Of a stretch of DNA of 64,000 nucleotides, positions 11,112-24,160 are shown piece by piece. The notes beneath the pieces are model-generated. The model saw only the letters and a program-made list of their open reading frames with translations, had not been told where the DNA came from and ran no database searches. This DNA comes from Cloeon dipterum (taxonomy: Eukaryota; Arthropoda; Insecta; Ephemeroptera; Baetidae), in the NCBI RefSeq assembly GCF_949628265.1, contig NC_088786.1, positions 40,569,681 through 40,633,680 of the forward strand, read 5' to 3'. Every line of letters begins with the position of its first letter. Position 1 is the stretch's first letter. Both the position numbers and the translations under genes were made by a program.

Positions 11112-12605
11112 GGAAACCATGCTATCAATTTACGAGAGTTTGTTTGCATTTTTTTGGTGGCGGGTTTCAAAAAAGTTTGTTTCGTTTGAAAAAAACCAAA
11201 CTTAAAAGTTGTTTTTGTTGTCCCTTGGGTGACAATGTTTAATATGCTCAGGAGGGGATTGTTGATGAAAAAAGTTTGTCTAATGTTCATTATGCACATA
11301 TATGCTTATTCAATTATTTCTGCAGTCCATGCTCGGTTCCCAGAAGCATTTAATTCGTGCACAAGCGGGCGAGATGTACTGGAAAGGTGGAAAGGGGTTG
11401 ACACCGCTGTGTTCTGCGAGACCGTTTATTTTTAGAGGTGCAACCTGCCTCCAGTGTTTCCCATTTATTTTTTCAAGGCATTAAAATACCCCGCCTGCTT
11501 CGAAAAGACCAGAGACGTGCATGGGCATTGATGATTTCGCAGCAAAATCCCTTTCTAGTGTTGCAATTATATGTTATGCTTTGCCAGTTTCTCTGCGGTT
11601 TGATCAATTTGTCATTGCTTCAAAAGAATTTCTGCTTTGATTTTTGTGTGTGCATTTGCAATTGGGAGGCATATATTATTAGAATGTATATGGCCTCGCA
11701 AAAAGTCAATAAAGACGTAATGAATTAACTATAGCATTTTTATATTTTAATTTCCAAGTGAAAATTGTTAAATAATTAAATTGTCGTTTTGCATATCCCT
11801 CATACTCTAGATTAAAAGATTGCGTGGAATATATTATGTCATTTTAATTCTAACTTCTCTGAATCATATCATTCCCAAAAAACACTGGGGTAATTGTTAA
11901 TTCACAAATTTTGCGGATATAAAAGTTTCTTCCAGGTTCAGGAAGTGTCACCATAGTAAAAACGTCTCCTCTAACAAACTAAGAAAAGCATTTTAATTTA
12001 ATTAGAAATGTAATGCGCATAAATTCCACTCGACTCGAGGGGAAAAGAAAATTTCAACATTATTTCTGAGTAATATATGCCGCCATGACTGCGACAGGAA
12101 GTTCTCTCGGCTGACGGCCTGATTCAATAGAAAAATACCAATTTCTGACGTCACAATTCCAGCTGGCGAATGAGTATTGAAAATTCTTGAAATTCAAAAG
12201 ACGGATGACGTGACCAAAAGTGTCCGAGAATCTTTAGACGCGGACGCTTATTGAAACACTGAATTGTCTGCGTTGAACCTTCTGCAGATTCAACAAACGT
12301 CAGGAAACTCAGATCAATCGACTTAAGTCCCATACAACCACTTCAAGATAAATTCAATTATTTCTTGAAGCTGAAACATTCGAGTTTTAATCGAGCAAAA
12401 TTGTCAACTGTCACATCTGCGCTGGCTGTGCGGACAGAGGAATTTTCCAACAGTTTGAGCGGAAATCAGTTTTATTGAAGCTTACGTGCCCCTGGGTACG
12501 TGCCTCTAAACAGGATACACGTGCAGCGACACACAGTAGAGACTCGAGGCGAACAGAGGAAATTTAATCAGTCCAGTGCGCTGCCAACTCCAAAGCGATT
12601 GCAAA
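11112..12605. other. Spacer B-C
   Basis: About 1.5 kb without a recognisable gene. A polyadenylation signal AATAAA at 11708-11713 is a candidate 3' end for B but lies about 600 bases from its stop. The right part holds the promoter-side module (12084-12153, with TGACGTCA at 12146) and the leader of copy C. The open frames near 11229-11728 match nothing I know. Confidence 0.6.
12568..12573 (+). promoter_or_regulatory. Likely initiator of copy C (TCAGTC)
   Basis: TCAGTC lies 38 bases upstream of the start codon inside a leader block that is nearly identical in C-F. The matching sites are D 18998-19003, E 25166-25171 and F 31070-31075. It fits the arthropod initiator consensus. Confidence 0.55.
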
Positions 12606-15600
12606 ATGAAGAGCGTTCTGTGGAGCTTGGTTTTAATTCTTCTCTTTGCTCTCTGCAGTGGAGATACGAAAAATGGTGTAAGTCACACGATTTAAAGGGA
12701 GTACAAAAGAACTAACCATTATTTGGATAAAGAAAAATAAAATGAAGGTCTATCAAGTTCAGCTGACTGGAAGCAACTCTGGTAAAAGAAAAGTTTTAAC
12801 CTTTTTCTGTAGTTTAAATTAATTATTGAATAGCTCTCCGATCAAAATTCAAATTTTGAAGCAACAGAGGAGGAAAAATATCATAAAATGTTGTGGATTT
12901 AAAAAATGTCTTCCTTCGACGACGACAAACGGGACGAAGTTAAAGATGACGACTAATGTAATAGTTCATTGTTACTCAAGTTTGGTGTTTAATGCGATAT
13001 TTAATCGAATTTTCATAGGGAAAAGCAAAAGCAAGCATTTCATCGTCATTAGGGGGACTTGGTGGGATTTCATCATTTCGTACCACGACTGCGACAGCAG
13101 GAAGCGGCGGACTGGCCGACGGACTGAATAATCAGAATAACAAGCCAACGGTTGACGTCAGTGGAGGAGGGGGTAATGAAGATTAAACATTAATATTTCA
13201 AGAAATAAAATATATATGTAAATAAACTCAAGGTTCTGGTAGCTCCAATGACGTCACGGACAGTGGGAACAATGCGGACAATTTGGGCAATGGAGAAAAT
13301 ATGAACAGTGGGGACAATTTGGGCAGCGTGGACAGTAATTCTCCTGCTGGAGGAGGAATAGGTGGTGCAGGTGGTTCAAACAACGTTGCATCAGGTGACG
13401 CAACAGCGAACCAAGGAAACGGGCAGGTCGGCGGCGACTCTTCGACGCCCTCCAGCGACGCGTCTTTAAATCCTGCAGAATCGTCTCAAAATAATGGCGC
13501 TGGTGGCACCGTGACGGACGCTTTCGGCAACAATTTGTCTACATTGGCAACAGATATTCCTGCAGATTCACTAAATAATGCTGCGAAAGTAACAGGAACT
13601 TCAGGAATAATTGGTGACTCTTCGGCATCTCAAGGAATTTCGAATTTGTTCTCGTCCACTCCCAAACTGTCTGTGCTGGGCTCAATTCCTCCCAGCTCAA
13701 CAGCTCCAGCGGACCCACTGCTGAGAACTTCAACAATATCCGTTTCCCTTCAATCAACAACCACTCCAGGAACAACCACCACCACGACAACAACCACAAC
13801 GACGACGACGGTCAGTCTGGAGCAATTTAAAATTATAATCAATAAATTTAGTAAAAAAATGATTATAGCCTCCTTCGTGTCGTTTGACTTGCACAGATTT
13901 CAATAAATATCTTGAGGTAGTAAAAAATGAAGTAAAATTAATTCTTATAACGTATCGGTAACAATTACAGAATCCAACAGTGGCCCCTTCTCCAGGTAAA
14001 GAAAAACGACAATAATACCCAAAGAACTAAAGAAATCTCTTTTTTCCCGTATAGCGGAAGGATCAATCCAAAATGCAACAAAGTGCAACAATAGGCCGTA
14101 CTACGTTTCAAAAGTCTCCGTAAGAAAAATAAATAGTTCAAATGGAGCAAAAAGTCTTAAAAATTCAAAAGGTGACGCGGGATGAGGCAGCGTTGCGATG
14201 CAAAGCGATGAGAATGACGCTTCTGGCTGTCACTTCCTTCGAAGAAATGCAATGTCTAGGAAGTTTTAAAGGTTCTATTCTTTTCCTAACTATAAAAGAA
14301 ATTCATTTAATCATGTAAGATGGAACCTTTTGGACGAGCGGCTCGAATGAAGATCCAAAATGCGACGAAGAAAAAAAGTACGCGTGGTGCTCGACTGGTT
14401 TCAATATTTCGGCCGGTCTCATTTCTTCGGATAAATTTTGGTTGCCTCCCACCGTTGCTCCTCCCACCTTGGAACGCTGTCTGGCCGTCGTTTTATCCGC
14501 CACCCCTCAAAAGGGGATGGTGCACAAGAAATGCGACGACGCCCTGCCCTTTATTTGCCAACACCCCGTCGATTGTCCCAAGGATTGCTTTAAAAATGTT
14601 TGTGGAGAGAAAATTACTGCTTATAATTTGATTTCATTTAAAATTTGAAGGATTTTCTATTCGACTCGGCTGGAAACTTGATTAGTGATCATTTTTCTTT
14701 GATAAACAATTAAACAAAATAATTTTTAGATAAAACTTCTTACGGATTTTGGATAAACATCGGAAACTACACGTATCTTTTGGGGAATAAGCCGGTTTAT
14801 ATATTAAAATTTAACACTAAATCAGGAATTTCTGTACAATTTTCCCGTTTAGATGAATTTTTTGGATAATTATCGGCAGTGCTGTGCATTGGGAATGGAG
14901 ACCCTGAACTTGGACACGGCGGCGGAGCAACTAGGCCTCACAAACATGTCGCTGGTTTTCAAAAGTGGGCGAATTGTATCTAATATATACATAAAGATCT
15001 AAACATTTCTCTATGTTTAGAGGATTGGAAGGCAAATTTTAACTATTGGACCTCAGGCACGTGGAAAGGCTCTCCAGCGGGCCATTTTTCTTGGTGCGAA
15101 CCATTCGGGCCTTCGGTTTTTCCCCCAGGTTTGACTTGGCAGCGCGGACAGCCCGACAATAAGGGTGGAAACGAGAGCTGCGTCCACTTCCGCTTCGTTT
15201 TGAACTCCACGGGAACCATTTTGACCGACAGAAGTTGCGAATACAAGTACATATTCGCGTGCAAGGTATATATTATACTCTATATAAATTATTATATTAA
15301 AATGATTCATCCGCAGGCTGAAATAAAACCAAATCCTAAGCCTTGCATTGCCTCGTGCCCTACAGAAGTCTGCAAGCGAGATGTAATAAATAAATAAAAA
15401 ATGGATTAATTATCTAAATCTAATTCTCTTTTAAGACTGAGAAATTTGATTCTGAAGGAGCCTTAATTGGTAAGTAATATCTCTTTTGAATCTTCGCGCA
15501 GTGAATTTGAATATTTCTCTAAGATTACAACTTGTACGGCAATTGGTACGAGGGCTGTGGTCGACAATTCTTAATCACCGATCAATCAGTAAATTATTAA

Positions 15601-18000
15601 GGATAATTCTAGTCAAAAATTAAACCTCTGCCCTCAGGGAAATTGGACATCCGCCAATAGCCATTGCTGCGATATCGGAATGAACCTTGCGTCGATCGAA
15701 TCAGCTGGAAAATTGGGTTGCTTTTCCAAAATCGTAGAAAGTGCGATGTAGAGCATTTTAAAAATTCATAATTTTCTAATTGACATCTTTTGCATGTAAG
15801 AATTCGGTACGGAGTCTTACGGCGACTTCTGGCTCTCCGGCACCGACCTGGGATGTCCTTCAGACTTCTGGTGGTGCTCCCTAAACAGGGGATTTGTCAA
15901 TTCTGAACTGAAGTGGAAGGCAGGACACTCGAAATCTGGCTGCGATTATCTCGAATCGAGGGATGGATCCGTTCTCTTGGCCTCTGCCGATTGCACAGAG
16001 AAGAAAAAGTATTTGTGCGAAGCCAGGAAAAAGGCGACGGTCCAAAAGGGAACTCAGGGCGAGTGTGCCGAAATCTGGAACATCACCACCAGTTAAAACC
16101 AAAAATATATTAATAGAAAATTTAAAGATACATTTTTTCTGACCTCCAGAGGAAATCGACCTGTTAATGAACGCTGCCTCTTTTCTCTCACCAACCACCA
16201 CCATCTCTTTAGATCTGAAGGTATGCTAAAACAATCCTTTTGGTAAATAAAACCAAACTTAAATTGTTTCAGTGTTTTTTGAAATGCATGGGAGTTGAGT
16301 TTGGAATGGTATTTATAGTTAAATTTAATACAAAATCTTCTCGCATAATAATATTTTATATTTTAGTTTGACCTGGGTATGTTGAGCAGCATTGCAGCAC
16401 TCCAGCAGATAGAACTAGTGACCATGGACGATCCTGTCAAAATGGAGCAAGGATTTACTGCTTTCGATGCGTGCAGCGGCAAAAGTTTGAATTCTAAATA
16501 TTCTAATAAAGAACTCCTTAATTTTTTTTTTAAATGCAGAGTTTGACGACGAGTGCGTGACTGCCTACGAGACGTACAAGTGCGGCCAAGAAAAGGCGCC
16601 GGATTTGGTCACGAAAATTGTCCAAAGAAATTTCGATAATGGATCAGTGGTCAGTGACTGCAAAAATATAGACTTTTTATAGCGTTTCTATATCTTAGAT
16701 TCACTTTTTATTTTTTACAGAGATATTTAAACAGTTTTTTCTGGAAAACATAGAGAACAGGGGTTAAGCGTTCAATAAAAATGAGAATGTCACGAGTTTT
16801 AAACTGCCAAAAGATGCCTTAATGTCCTTCAACTTTTCATTAAAGCCATTATCTTCTAAGTTTTCCATAAATTGTGTTTATTAAAATCAAAAGTTAAAAA
16901 TGGGGACTTTTACAATAATTATAAATTAGATTTATATTTTTGTTTTCAGTATTCTCCCCCGTCACCGTGCGTTCCGCAACGCAGAACTTGTTGGCTTACG
17001 GATTCGATTCCCTGCGAAGCAAACGTACTAGAAAATTCTCCCGTGATAAAACTTGTATACAAATAAAAAAAATTTTAATTTCAGCAAACGGTTATGGACA
17101 CGCTCTTCACGAATCCTTTGAACAAAGGTATGACGATATTCAATTGAAAATATATGCTTAATAAATTCCTATCCCTCCCCGTGATTTATAGACAGTAGAG
17201 GATATCTGGCGTATTATAAAGGAGGGATGAATTTGTATGTTGCCTATGGGGATAATGCTAAACTGGTGGTAAGTGATCCAGTAATTAATTGTTTTGGAAT
17301 ACCGCATATTTCTGTCATTTGAAGAATCCGGTTGATGCGTACAAACGCTGCTGTGCACGTGGAATGCGTCTCGTGGAACCTGAAACAAGGGGTGAAATGG
17401 AAGACTATATACAAGCAGCAACAGCAGGTACATAAACACATCAATTAATGAAAATAAGTCACAAATTGGAACAGCCGATATATAAGGATTAGACGATTTC
17501 CAGCAAGAAATTGGATATCCGGATGAGATACTTTTAAACAGCAGGCCTGTGTCACAGGCGGATATCCTCTGATATCTAATTTCTTGCCGGGATTTATACT
17601 GTATTAAGACTTTCTTTTGTTAGAAATTTTACAAATTATCAAATTCTTGTTCCTGAAATAATATATCAAATATTTTTAAATCGACCTGGCAGCCTGCTAT
17701 ATAAAAATTAAATCTTCAGTTTCAGCTGAAAACTTTCTTGACCATTTAGTGGTGATCGGCGACACAAGGCAGATCAATCAGACGCACGAGGTGTGGTGTC
17801 GCAGCGGAAAGATGCTTTCTTACGACATATACTCCCCAACAGATGTCTGGTATCCATGCACGCAGTCGGTGCCCAGCTTGTGGGTGAGAATGTGGTATAT
17901 TGTCCCCGTGTACGAAAAAGACAAGAACATTTACGAGAACTTTCTCAACGGCACCATTAATGAGCCATCATTTTTTTCCTTTATTTGTATCAAACCGTAG
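12606..18000 (+). CDS. Copy C: CTLD-OBP fusion gene with a 2-base insertion in exon 3
   Basis: First of the C-F subfamily, with the same 28-exon layout as B. Exon 1 (12606-12677) encodes the signal peptide (core WSLVLILLFAL). Key exons: mucin-like exon ending near 13809, CTLD1 main exon 14320-14597, CTLD2 main exon 15021-15265 (GQPDN, LTDRSC), CTLD3/OBP exon 15801-16091, OBP to 16649, last exon 17720-18000 (ends FICIKP). Exon 3 opens with CTCTCCG where D has CTCCG (12834-12837). Used with the same acceptor, the extra CT shifts the frame and soon hits a stop, while the rest of the exon is intact in the old frame. No compensating change is seen in exon 2. Elsewhere all exons read through, so this is a very young null allele, a sequencing error or an unusual splice. 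A two-codon deletion sits beside the third Cys of CTLD3, which itself is kept. Confidence 0.8.
17500..17590. repeat. Palindromic GGATATCC element in intron 27 of copy C
   Basis: The ends read AGCAAGAAATTGGATATCC and, inverted, GATATCTAATTTCTTGC. Related copies lie in the same intron of D (23700-23783) and twice in G (43134-43232 and 43303-43415), with a fragment in intron 23 of F (about 35155-35190). It is a short non-coding element of MITE type. Confidence 0.7.
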
Positions 18001-19035
18001 TTTGAAACAAGTGTTTTTCTGTAAAAATTATTCGGTGTTGGTTGAACAATCATAAAAATACACTCGGATTTTTCTTTATTCTGCTTTATACTGAGAAGGA
18101 AACTGTTATGATGCGACGTTTTGGTTGATTGGTGATTTGTTTAGAGGATTTTAAATGTTTGATTAAAAAATTGGCACATTTACTGTTGAAATTCATTTCT
18201 GATAACCCTGAAAATGTATTTAAACGTTTCAAAGTGTAGATCCTTTTAAATTTTAATGTTCCGAATCATTCCCAAAAACACGACTGGGGAAATTATGTAA
18301 CCAACATATATTTGAGAATATTTAAGAAGCTTCTTCAGGTTCAGGAAATGGTACCAAGTAGAAACGTCTTCAGCAACAACTCTGAAGAGCATTTCAATTT
18401 AATTAGAAATTTATTACGCATAAATTCCACTTGACTCTGGGGAAAAGAAAATTTCAACATTATTTCTGAGTAATGCCGCCATGACTGCAACAGGACAGGA
18501 AGCTTCTCTGCTGACGGCCTGATTCAACAGAAAAATATAAATTTCTGACGTCACAATTCTGGCTGGCGAATGAGTATTGCAATTCTCTGAAATTTAAAAG
18601 GCAGAATATGTGACCAGAAGTTTCCAAAAGTCAGCAAGACGATTCTTTAGGCAGCGCCACGACGCGGATGCAAATTGAAACACTGAATTCTTGCATCTGC
18701 AGATTCAAAAACGTCAGAAATGCCAGATCAATAATCTACTTAGTACCATAAAACCTCTTAAAGATAATTAAAATTATTTTTTGGAGCTGAAAAATTGCAG
18801 CTTTTGAGAAGAATAAAAATCATTCAAGTTTTAATCTAGCATAATTTTCAACTGCCACATCTGCTGACTGTGCGGACTGTGGAATTTTCCATCTGTTTGA
18901 GCGGAAACCAGATTTATTGAGGTTTATGCGACCTCAAAACAGGATGCGAGTATAGCGAACGCGCAGTAGAGACTCGAGGCGTACAGAGGAAATTTAATCA
19001 GTCCAGTTCGCTGCCAACTCCAATGCAAATGCAAA
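18001..19035. other. Spacer C-D
   Basis: No gene is seen. The left half is nearly identical to the sequence after copy D, showing that the duplication unit includes the 3' flank. The module at 18481-18553 contains the AGGAAGC and CTGACGG blocks and TGACGTCA (18546). The last 100 bases are the conserved leader of the C-F subfamily with the initiator at 18998. Confidence 0.65.
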
Positions 19036-22000
19036 ATGAAGAGCGTTCTGTGGAGCTTGATTTTAATTCTTCTTGTTGCTCTCTGCAGTGGAGATACGAA
19101 AAATGATGTAAGTCACACGATTTAAAGGTAGAACAAAAGAACTAACCATTATTTGGATAAAGAAAAATAAAATGAAGGTCTATCAAGTTCAGCTGACTGG
19201 AAGCAACTCTGGTAAAAGAAAAGTTTTAACCTTTTTCCGTAATTAAAATTAATTGTTGAATAGCTCCGATCAAAATTCAAATTTTGAAGCAACAGAGGAG
19301 GAAAAATATCATAAAATGTTGTGGATTTAAAAAATGTCTTCCTTCGACGACTACAAACGGGACGAAGTTAAAGACGACGACCAATGTAATAGCTCATTTG
19401 TTACTCAAGTTTGGTATTTAATGCGCAATTTAATCGAATTTTCATAGGGAAAAGCAAAAGCAAGCATTTCATCATCATCATCGGGGGGACTTGGTGGAAT
19501 TTCATCCTTTCGTACCACGACTGCGACAGCAGGAAGTGGTGGACTCGCTGACGGACTGAATAATCAGAATCACAAGCCAACGGTTGACGTCAGTGGAGGA
19601 GAGAGTAATAAATATTAAACATTGCTTTTTCAAGAAATAAAATATATGTAAAGAAACTCAAGGTTCTGGTAGCTCCAATGACGTCACGGACAGTGGGAAC
19701 AATGCGGACAATGGGGGCAATTTGGGCAGCGTGGACAGCAATTCTCCTGCTGGAGGAGGAATAGGTGGCGCAGGTGGTTCAAACAACATTGCATCAGGTG
19801 ACGCAACAGCAGACCAAGGAAACGGTCAGGTCGGCGGCGACTCTTCGACGCCCTCAAGCGACGCGTCTTTAAATCCTGCAGATTCGTCTCAAAATAATGG
19901 CGCCGGTGGTGCCGTGACGGACGCTTTCGGCAACATTGCGTCTTCCTCAGACACTTCAGCTACTGCATTTCCTCCAGATTCGATAAACAATGCTGCGAAA
20001 GTAACAGGAACTTCAGGAATAATTGGCGACCCTTCGGCTTCTGGAGCAATTTCCAATTTCTTCTCATCAACTTCCAAACTGTCAGTGCTGGGCTCAATTC
20101 CTCCAGGCTCAACAACTCCAGCGGACCCACAGCTGAGAACCTCTGCAACACCCGTTTCCCTTAAACCAGCAACCACTCCAGGAACAACCACCACTACGAC
20201 AACAACCACATCAACGACGACGGTCAGTCTGGATTTATTTAAAATTAAAGATTGTTTCTTTAAAAAAAAATGTTTTTAGCCTCCACCGTGTCGTTTGACT
20301 TGCACAGATTTCAATAAATATCTTCAGGAAGTAAATATAAAAAATAATATAAATTTAATTTAAACTTAAATCAATAAAAATTACAGAATCCAACAGTGGC
20401 CCCTTCTTCAGGTAAAGAAAAACGCATAATGCCCAATGCACCGAAGTCTTAAAATCAATTTCCTATTTTCCTATAGCGGATGGATCGATGCAAAATGCAA
20501 CAAAGTGCAATAATAGGCCGTACTACGTTTCTAAAGTCTCCGTAAGAAATATAAATATAATTAAAACATTACAAAGAGACACACATTTTCAAAGGTGACG
20601 CGGAACGAGGCGGCGTTGCGATGCAAAGCGATGAGAATGACGCTTCTGGCCGTCACTTCCTTCGAGGAAATGGAATGTCTGGGCAGTTTAAAAGGTTTCT
20701 TTCAATTCCAAACTATAGGAAATTATAAAATTCAATTATAAGATGGAACCTTTTGGACGAGCGGCTCGAATGAAGATCCAAAATGCGACGAAGAAAAGAA
20801 ATACGCGTGGTGCTCGACTGGTTTCAATATTTCGGACGGTCTCATTTCGTCGGATAAATTTTGGTTGCCTCCCACCGTTGCTCCTCCCACCTTGGAACGC
20901 TGTCTGGCCGTCGTTTTATCCGCCACCCCTCAAAAGGGGATGGTGCACAAGAAATGCGACGACGCCCTGCCCTTTATTTGCCAACACCCCGTCGATTGTC
21001 CCAAGGATTGCTTTAAAGATGTTTGTGGAGAGAAAATTACCGCCCTGAAGTTAAGTAACTTTTAAAATTTGAAGGAATCCCTTTTCGACTCAGCTGGAAA
21101 CTTGATTAGTGATGAAATTTCTTAGATAGACAGTTACACTTTTAATTTTAATTATTTTTAGATAAAACTTCTTACGGATTTTGGATTAACATCGGAAGCT
21201 ACACGTATCTTTTGGGGAATAAGCCGGTTCTAATTTTAACATATTAAACTTAATCAAGAATTTTTAAAATTTTCCCGTTTAGATGAATTTTTTGGAAAAT
21301 TATCGGCAGTGCTGTGCATTGGGAATGGAAACCCTGAACCTGGACTCGGCGGCGGAGCAATTAGGCCTCACAAACATGTCGCTGGTTTTCAAAAGTGAGC
21401 CAACTGTATACTTACTTATCATACAAATTCCTAATTATTTGAATAATTTAGATGACTGGAAGGCGAATTTTAACTATTGGACCTCAGGCACGTGGAGAGG
21501 CTCTCCAGCGGGCCATTTTTCATTTTGTGAGCCGTTCGGGCCTGCTGTTTTCCCTCCAAATCTCACCTGGCAGCGCGGACAGCCCGACAATAAGGGTGGA
21601 AACGAAAGCTGCGTCCATTTCCGCTTTGTTTTGAACTCCACGGGAACCATTATGACCGATAGAAGTTGCGACTACAAGTACATATTCGCGTGCAAGGTAT
21701 ATAAATTTACTCTACATCAATTATCATGTAAAAATAAATAATCCACAGGCTGAAATAAAACCAAATCCTAAGCCTTGCATTGCCTCGTGCCCTACAGAAG
21801 TCTGCAAGCGAGTTGTAATAAATATTAAATATTTGATTTACTCTCTATAAACGTGTAATTTTCTTTGAAGAATGCGAAATTTGATTCCAAAGGAGCCTTA
21901 ATTGGTACATGTTCACTATAATTAGCAGAGGGAATTTAATTTTTTCTTAAAGGCTTCGACTTTTACGGCAATTGGTACGAGGGATGTGGTCGGAACTTTT

Positions 22001-24160
22001 TAATCACCGCTAAATCGGTACATCTATGAATTAATTTACGCTACAAACTAAATCTCTCGTCCTCAGGGAAACTGGACAACCGCCACTCGCCAATGCTGCA
22101 GTATCGGAATGAACCTTGCGTCGATCGAATCCGCTGGAAAATTGGGTTGCTTTTCCAAAATCGTGGAAAGTGCGAAGTAGAAAATTTATAAGTTAACTAT
22201 TAATTGAGATCTTTTGCATATAAGAATTCGGCACGGAGTCTTACGGCGACTTCTGGCTGTCCGGCACCGACCTGGGGTGTCCTTCAGACTTCTGGTGGTG
22301 CTCCCTGAACAGGGGAATCATCAATTCCGAACTAAAGTGGAAAACGGGACACCCGAAATCAGGACTGGACTGCATTTATCTCGAATCAAGGAATGGATCT
22401 GTCCTCTTGGCCTCTGCAGATTGCACAGAGGAAAAAAAGTATTTGTGCGAAGCCAGAAAAAAGGCGACGGTCCAAAAAGGAACTCAGGGCGAGTGCGCTG
22501 AAATCTGGAACATCACCCCCCGTGAGATAGCAGAAATATACACAGTTTTAAAAGTTTAATTTTAATTTTTTATCTGACCACCAGAGGAAATCGACCTCTT
22601 AATGAACGCTACCTTGCTTCTCTCACCAACCACCACCATCTCTTTAGATCTGAAAGTATATTTAACCATTTCTTTTGGTAAATATAAAACCCTAATAACT
22701 AATTTTTTGTCAGTGCTTTTTAAAATGCATGGGAGTTGAGTTTGGAATGGTATTTATACATTTAAATTTAATAACCTTCTCCCATTAACACATTACTTTT
22801 AAGTTTGACCTGGGAATGTTGAGCAACATCGCAACTCTGCGGCAGATAGAATTAGTGACCATGGACGATCCTGTCAAAATGGAGCAAGGATTTACTGCTT
22901 TCGACGCGTGCAGCGGCAAAAGTTTGAATTCTAAATATTCTAATAAAGAACTGCTTAAATTTTATTTGAAATGCAGAGTTTGACGACGAGTGCGTGACTG
23001 CCTACGAGACGTACAAGTGCGGCCAAGAAAAGGCGCCGGATTTGGTCACGAAAATTGTCAAAAATAATTTCGATAATGGAACTGAAGTAAGATCAAAAAT
23101 AAAATATTAGAACTTTTACAATAATTTAATTTATATTGTTATCTTCAGTATTCTCCCCCGACACCGTGCGTTCCACCCCGTCGAACTTGTTGGCTTACGG
23201 ATTCGATTCCCTGCCAAGCAAACGTACCAGAAAATTCCTCCTGATAAAACTTATACTAATTAAAGTAATTTCCATTTCAGCAAACTATCATTGACACACT
23301 GTTCACGAATAAAAAAGGTAGAACAATATTTCATTGAAAATATATGCCTAATATTTTCCTGTCCATCTCCGTGATATATAGACGATTACGGATATCTGGC
23401 GACTTATAAAGGAGATTTGAATTTGTACATTGCATTTATGGATTATTCTAGACGCGTGGTAAGTGCGATTTTGTAATTAAATGTTTTGGAATAAAGCATT
23501 TCTATTATTTGAAGAATCCGGTAAACGCGTACAAAAGCTGCTGTGCACGAGGAATGCGTCTCTTGGAACCTGAAACAAGGGGAGAAATGGAAAACATTAT
23601 AAAAGCAGCTTCACGTAAAAAACACCTTATTAATTATTTTATGAAATAAATTCACTAATTGGAAAAACGAAAAGCCGATATAAGGATGAGACGTTTTCCG
23701 CCAAAAGAAATTGGATATCCGGAGGATATACTTTTAAACAACCTATGTCATAGGCGGATATCCTCTGATATCCGATTTCTTGCCTTTTTCTTCTGTTAGC
23801 AATTTTACAAATTATCCTATTCATTCTTAAAATATTATATCAAAGCAACCTGGCAGTCTGCTAAGAAATAAAACTTAAATTGTAGTTGAACCTTGGAATG
23901 ATCAAAGAGTGACCATCGGCGACACAAGGCAGATCAACCAGACGCACGAGGTGTGGTGTCGCAGCGGACAGATGCTTTCTTACGACATATACTACACGGC
24001 AAGTATGATATTTCCATGCTGGCAGTCGGTGGTCAGCTTGTGGGCGAGAATGTGGTATATTGTCCCCGTGTACGAAGAAAACAAGAACATTTACGAGAAC
24101 TATCTCAACGGCACCATTAATGAGCCAACATTTTTTTCCTTTATTTGTATCAAACCGTAG
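19036..24160 (+). CDS. Copy D: CTLD-OBP fusion gene, apparently intact
   Basis: Nearest relative of copy C; the two share leader, introns and 3' flank. The signal peptide exon starts at 19036. Exon 3 starts CTCCG and keeps frame, unlike C. Exon 5 is Gly/Asn/Ser-rich and ends in poly-Thr near 20221. Main exons: CTLD1 20743-21020, CTLD2 21452-21696 (GQPDN kept), CTLD3/OBP 22225-22521 (full 297 bases), OBP to 23086 (six cysteines kept, CVTAYETYKC), CTLD4 last exon 23886-24160. The product is a secreted multi-lectin protein with an OBP-like carrier domain between CTLD3 and CTLD4. All junctions checked keep frame. Intron 27 carries a GGATATCC palindromic element. Confidence 0.88.
23700..23783. repeat. 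Palindromic GGATATCC element in intron 27 of copy D
   Basis: Same element as in intron 27 of copy C at the same site, so the insertion predates the C/D duplication. The arms read AAAGAAATTGGATATCC and GGATATC..GATATCCGATTTCTTGCC. Confidence 0.65.

Noticed and set aside
11229-11728. Several short frames after copy B
   Set aside because: They overlap in different frames, match no family and are not repeated after other copies; probably 3' UTR or spacer.
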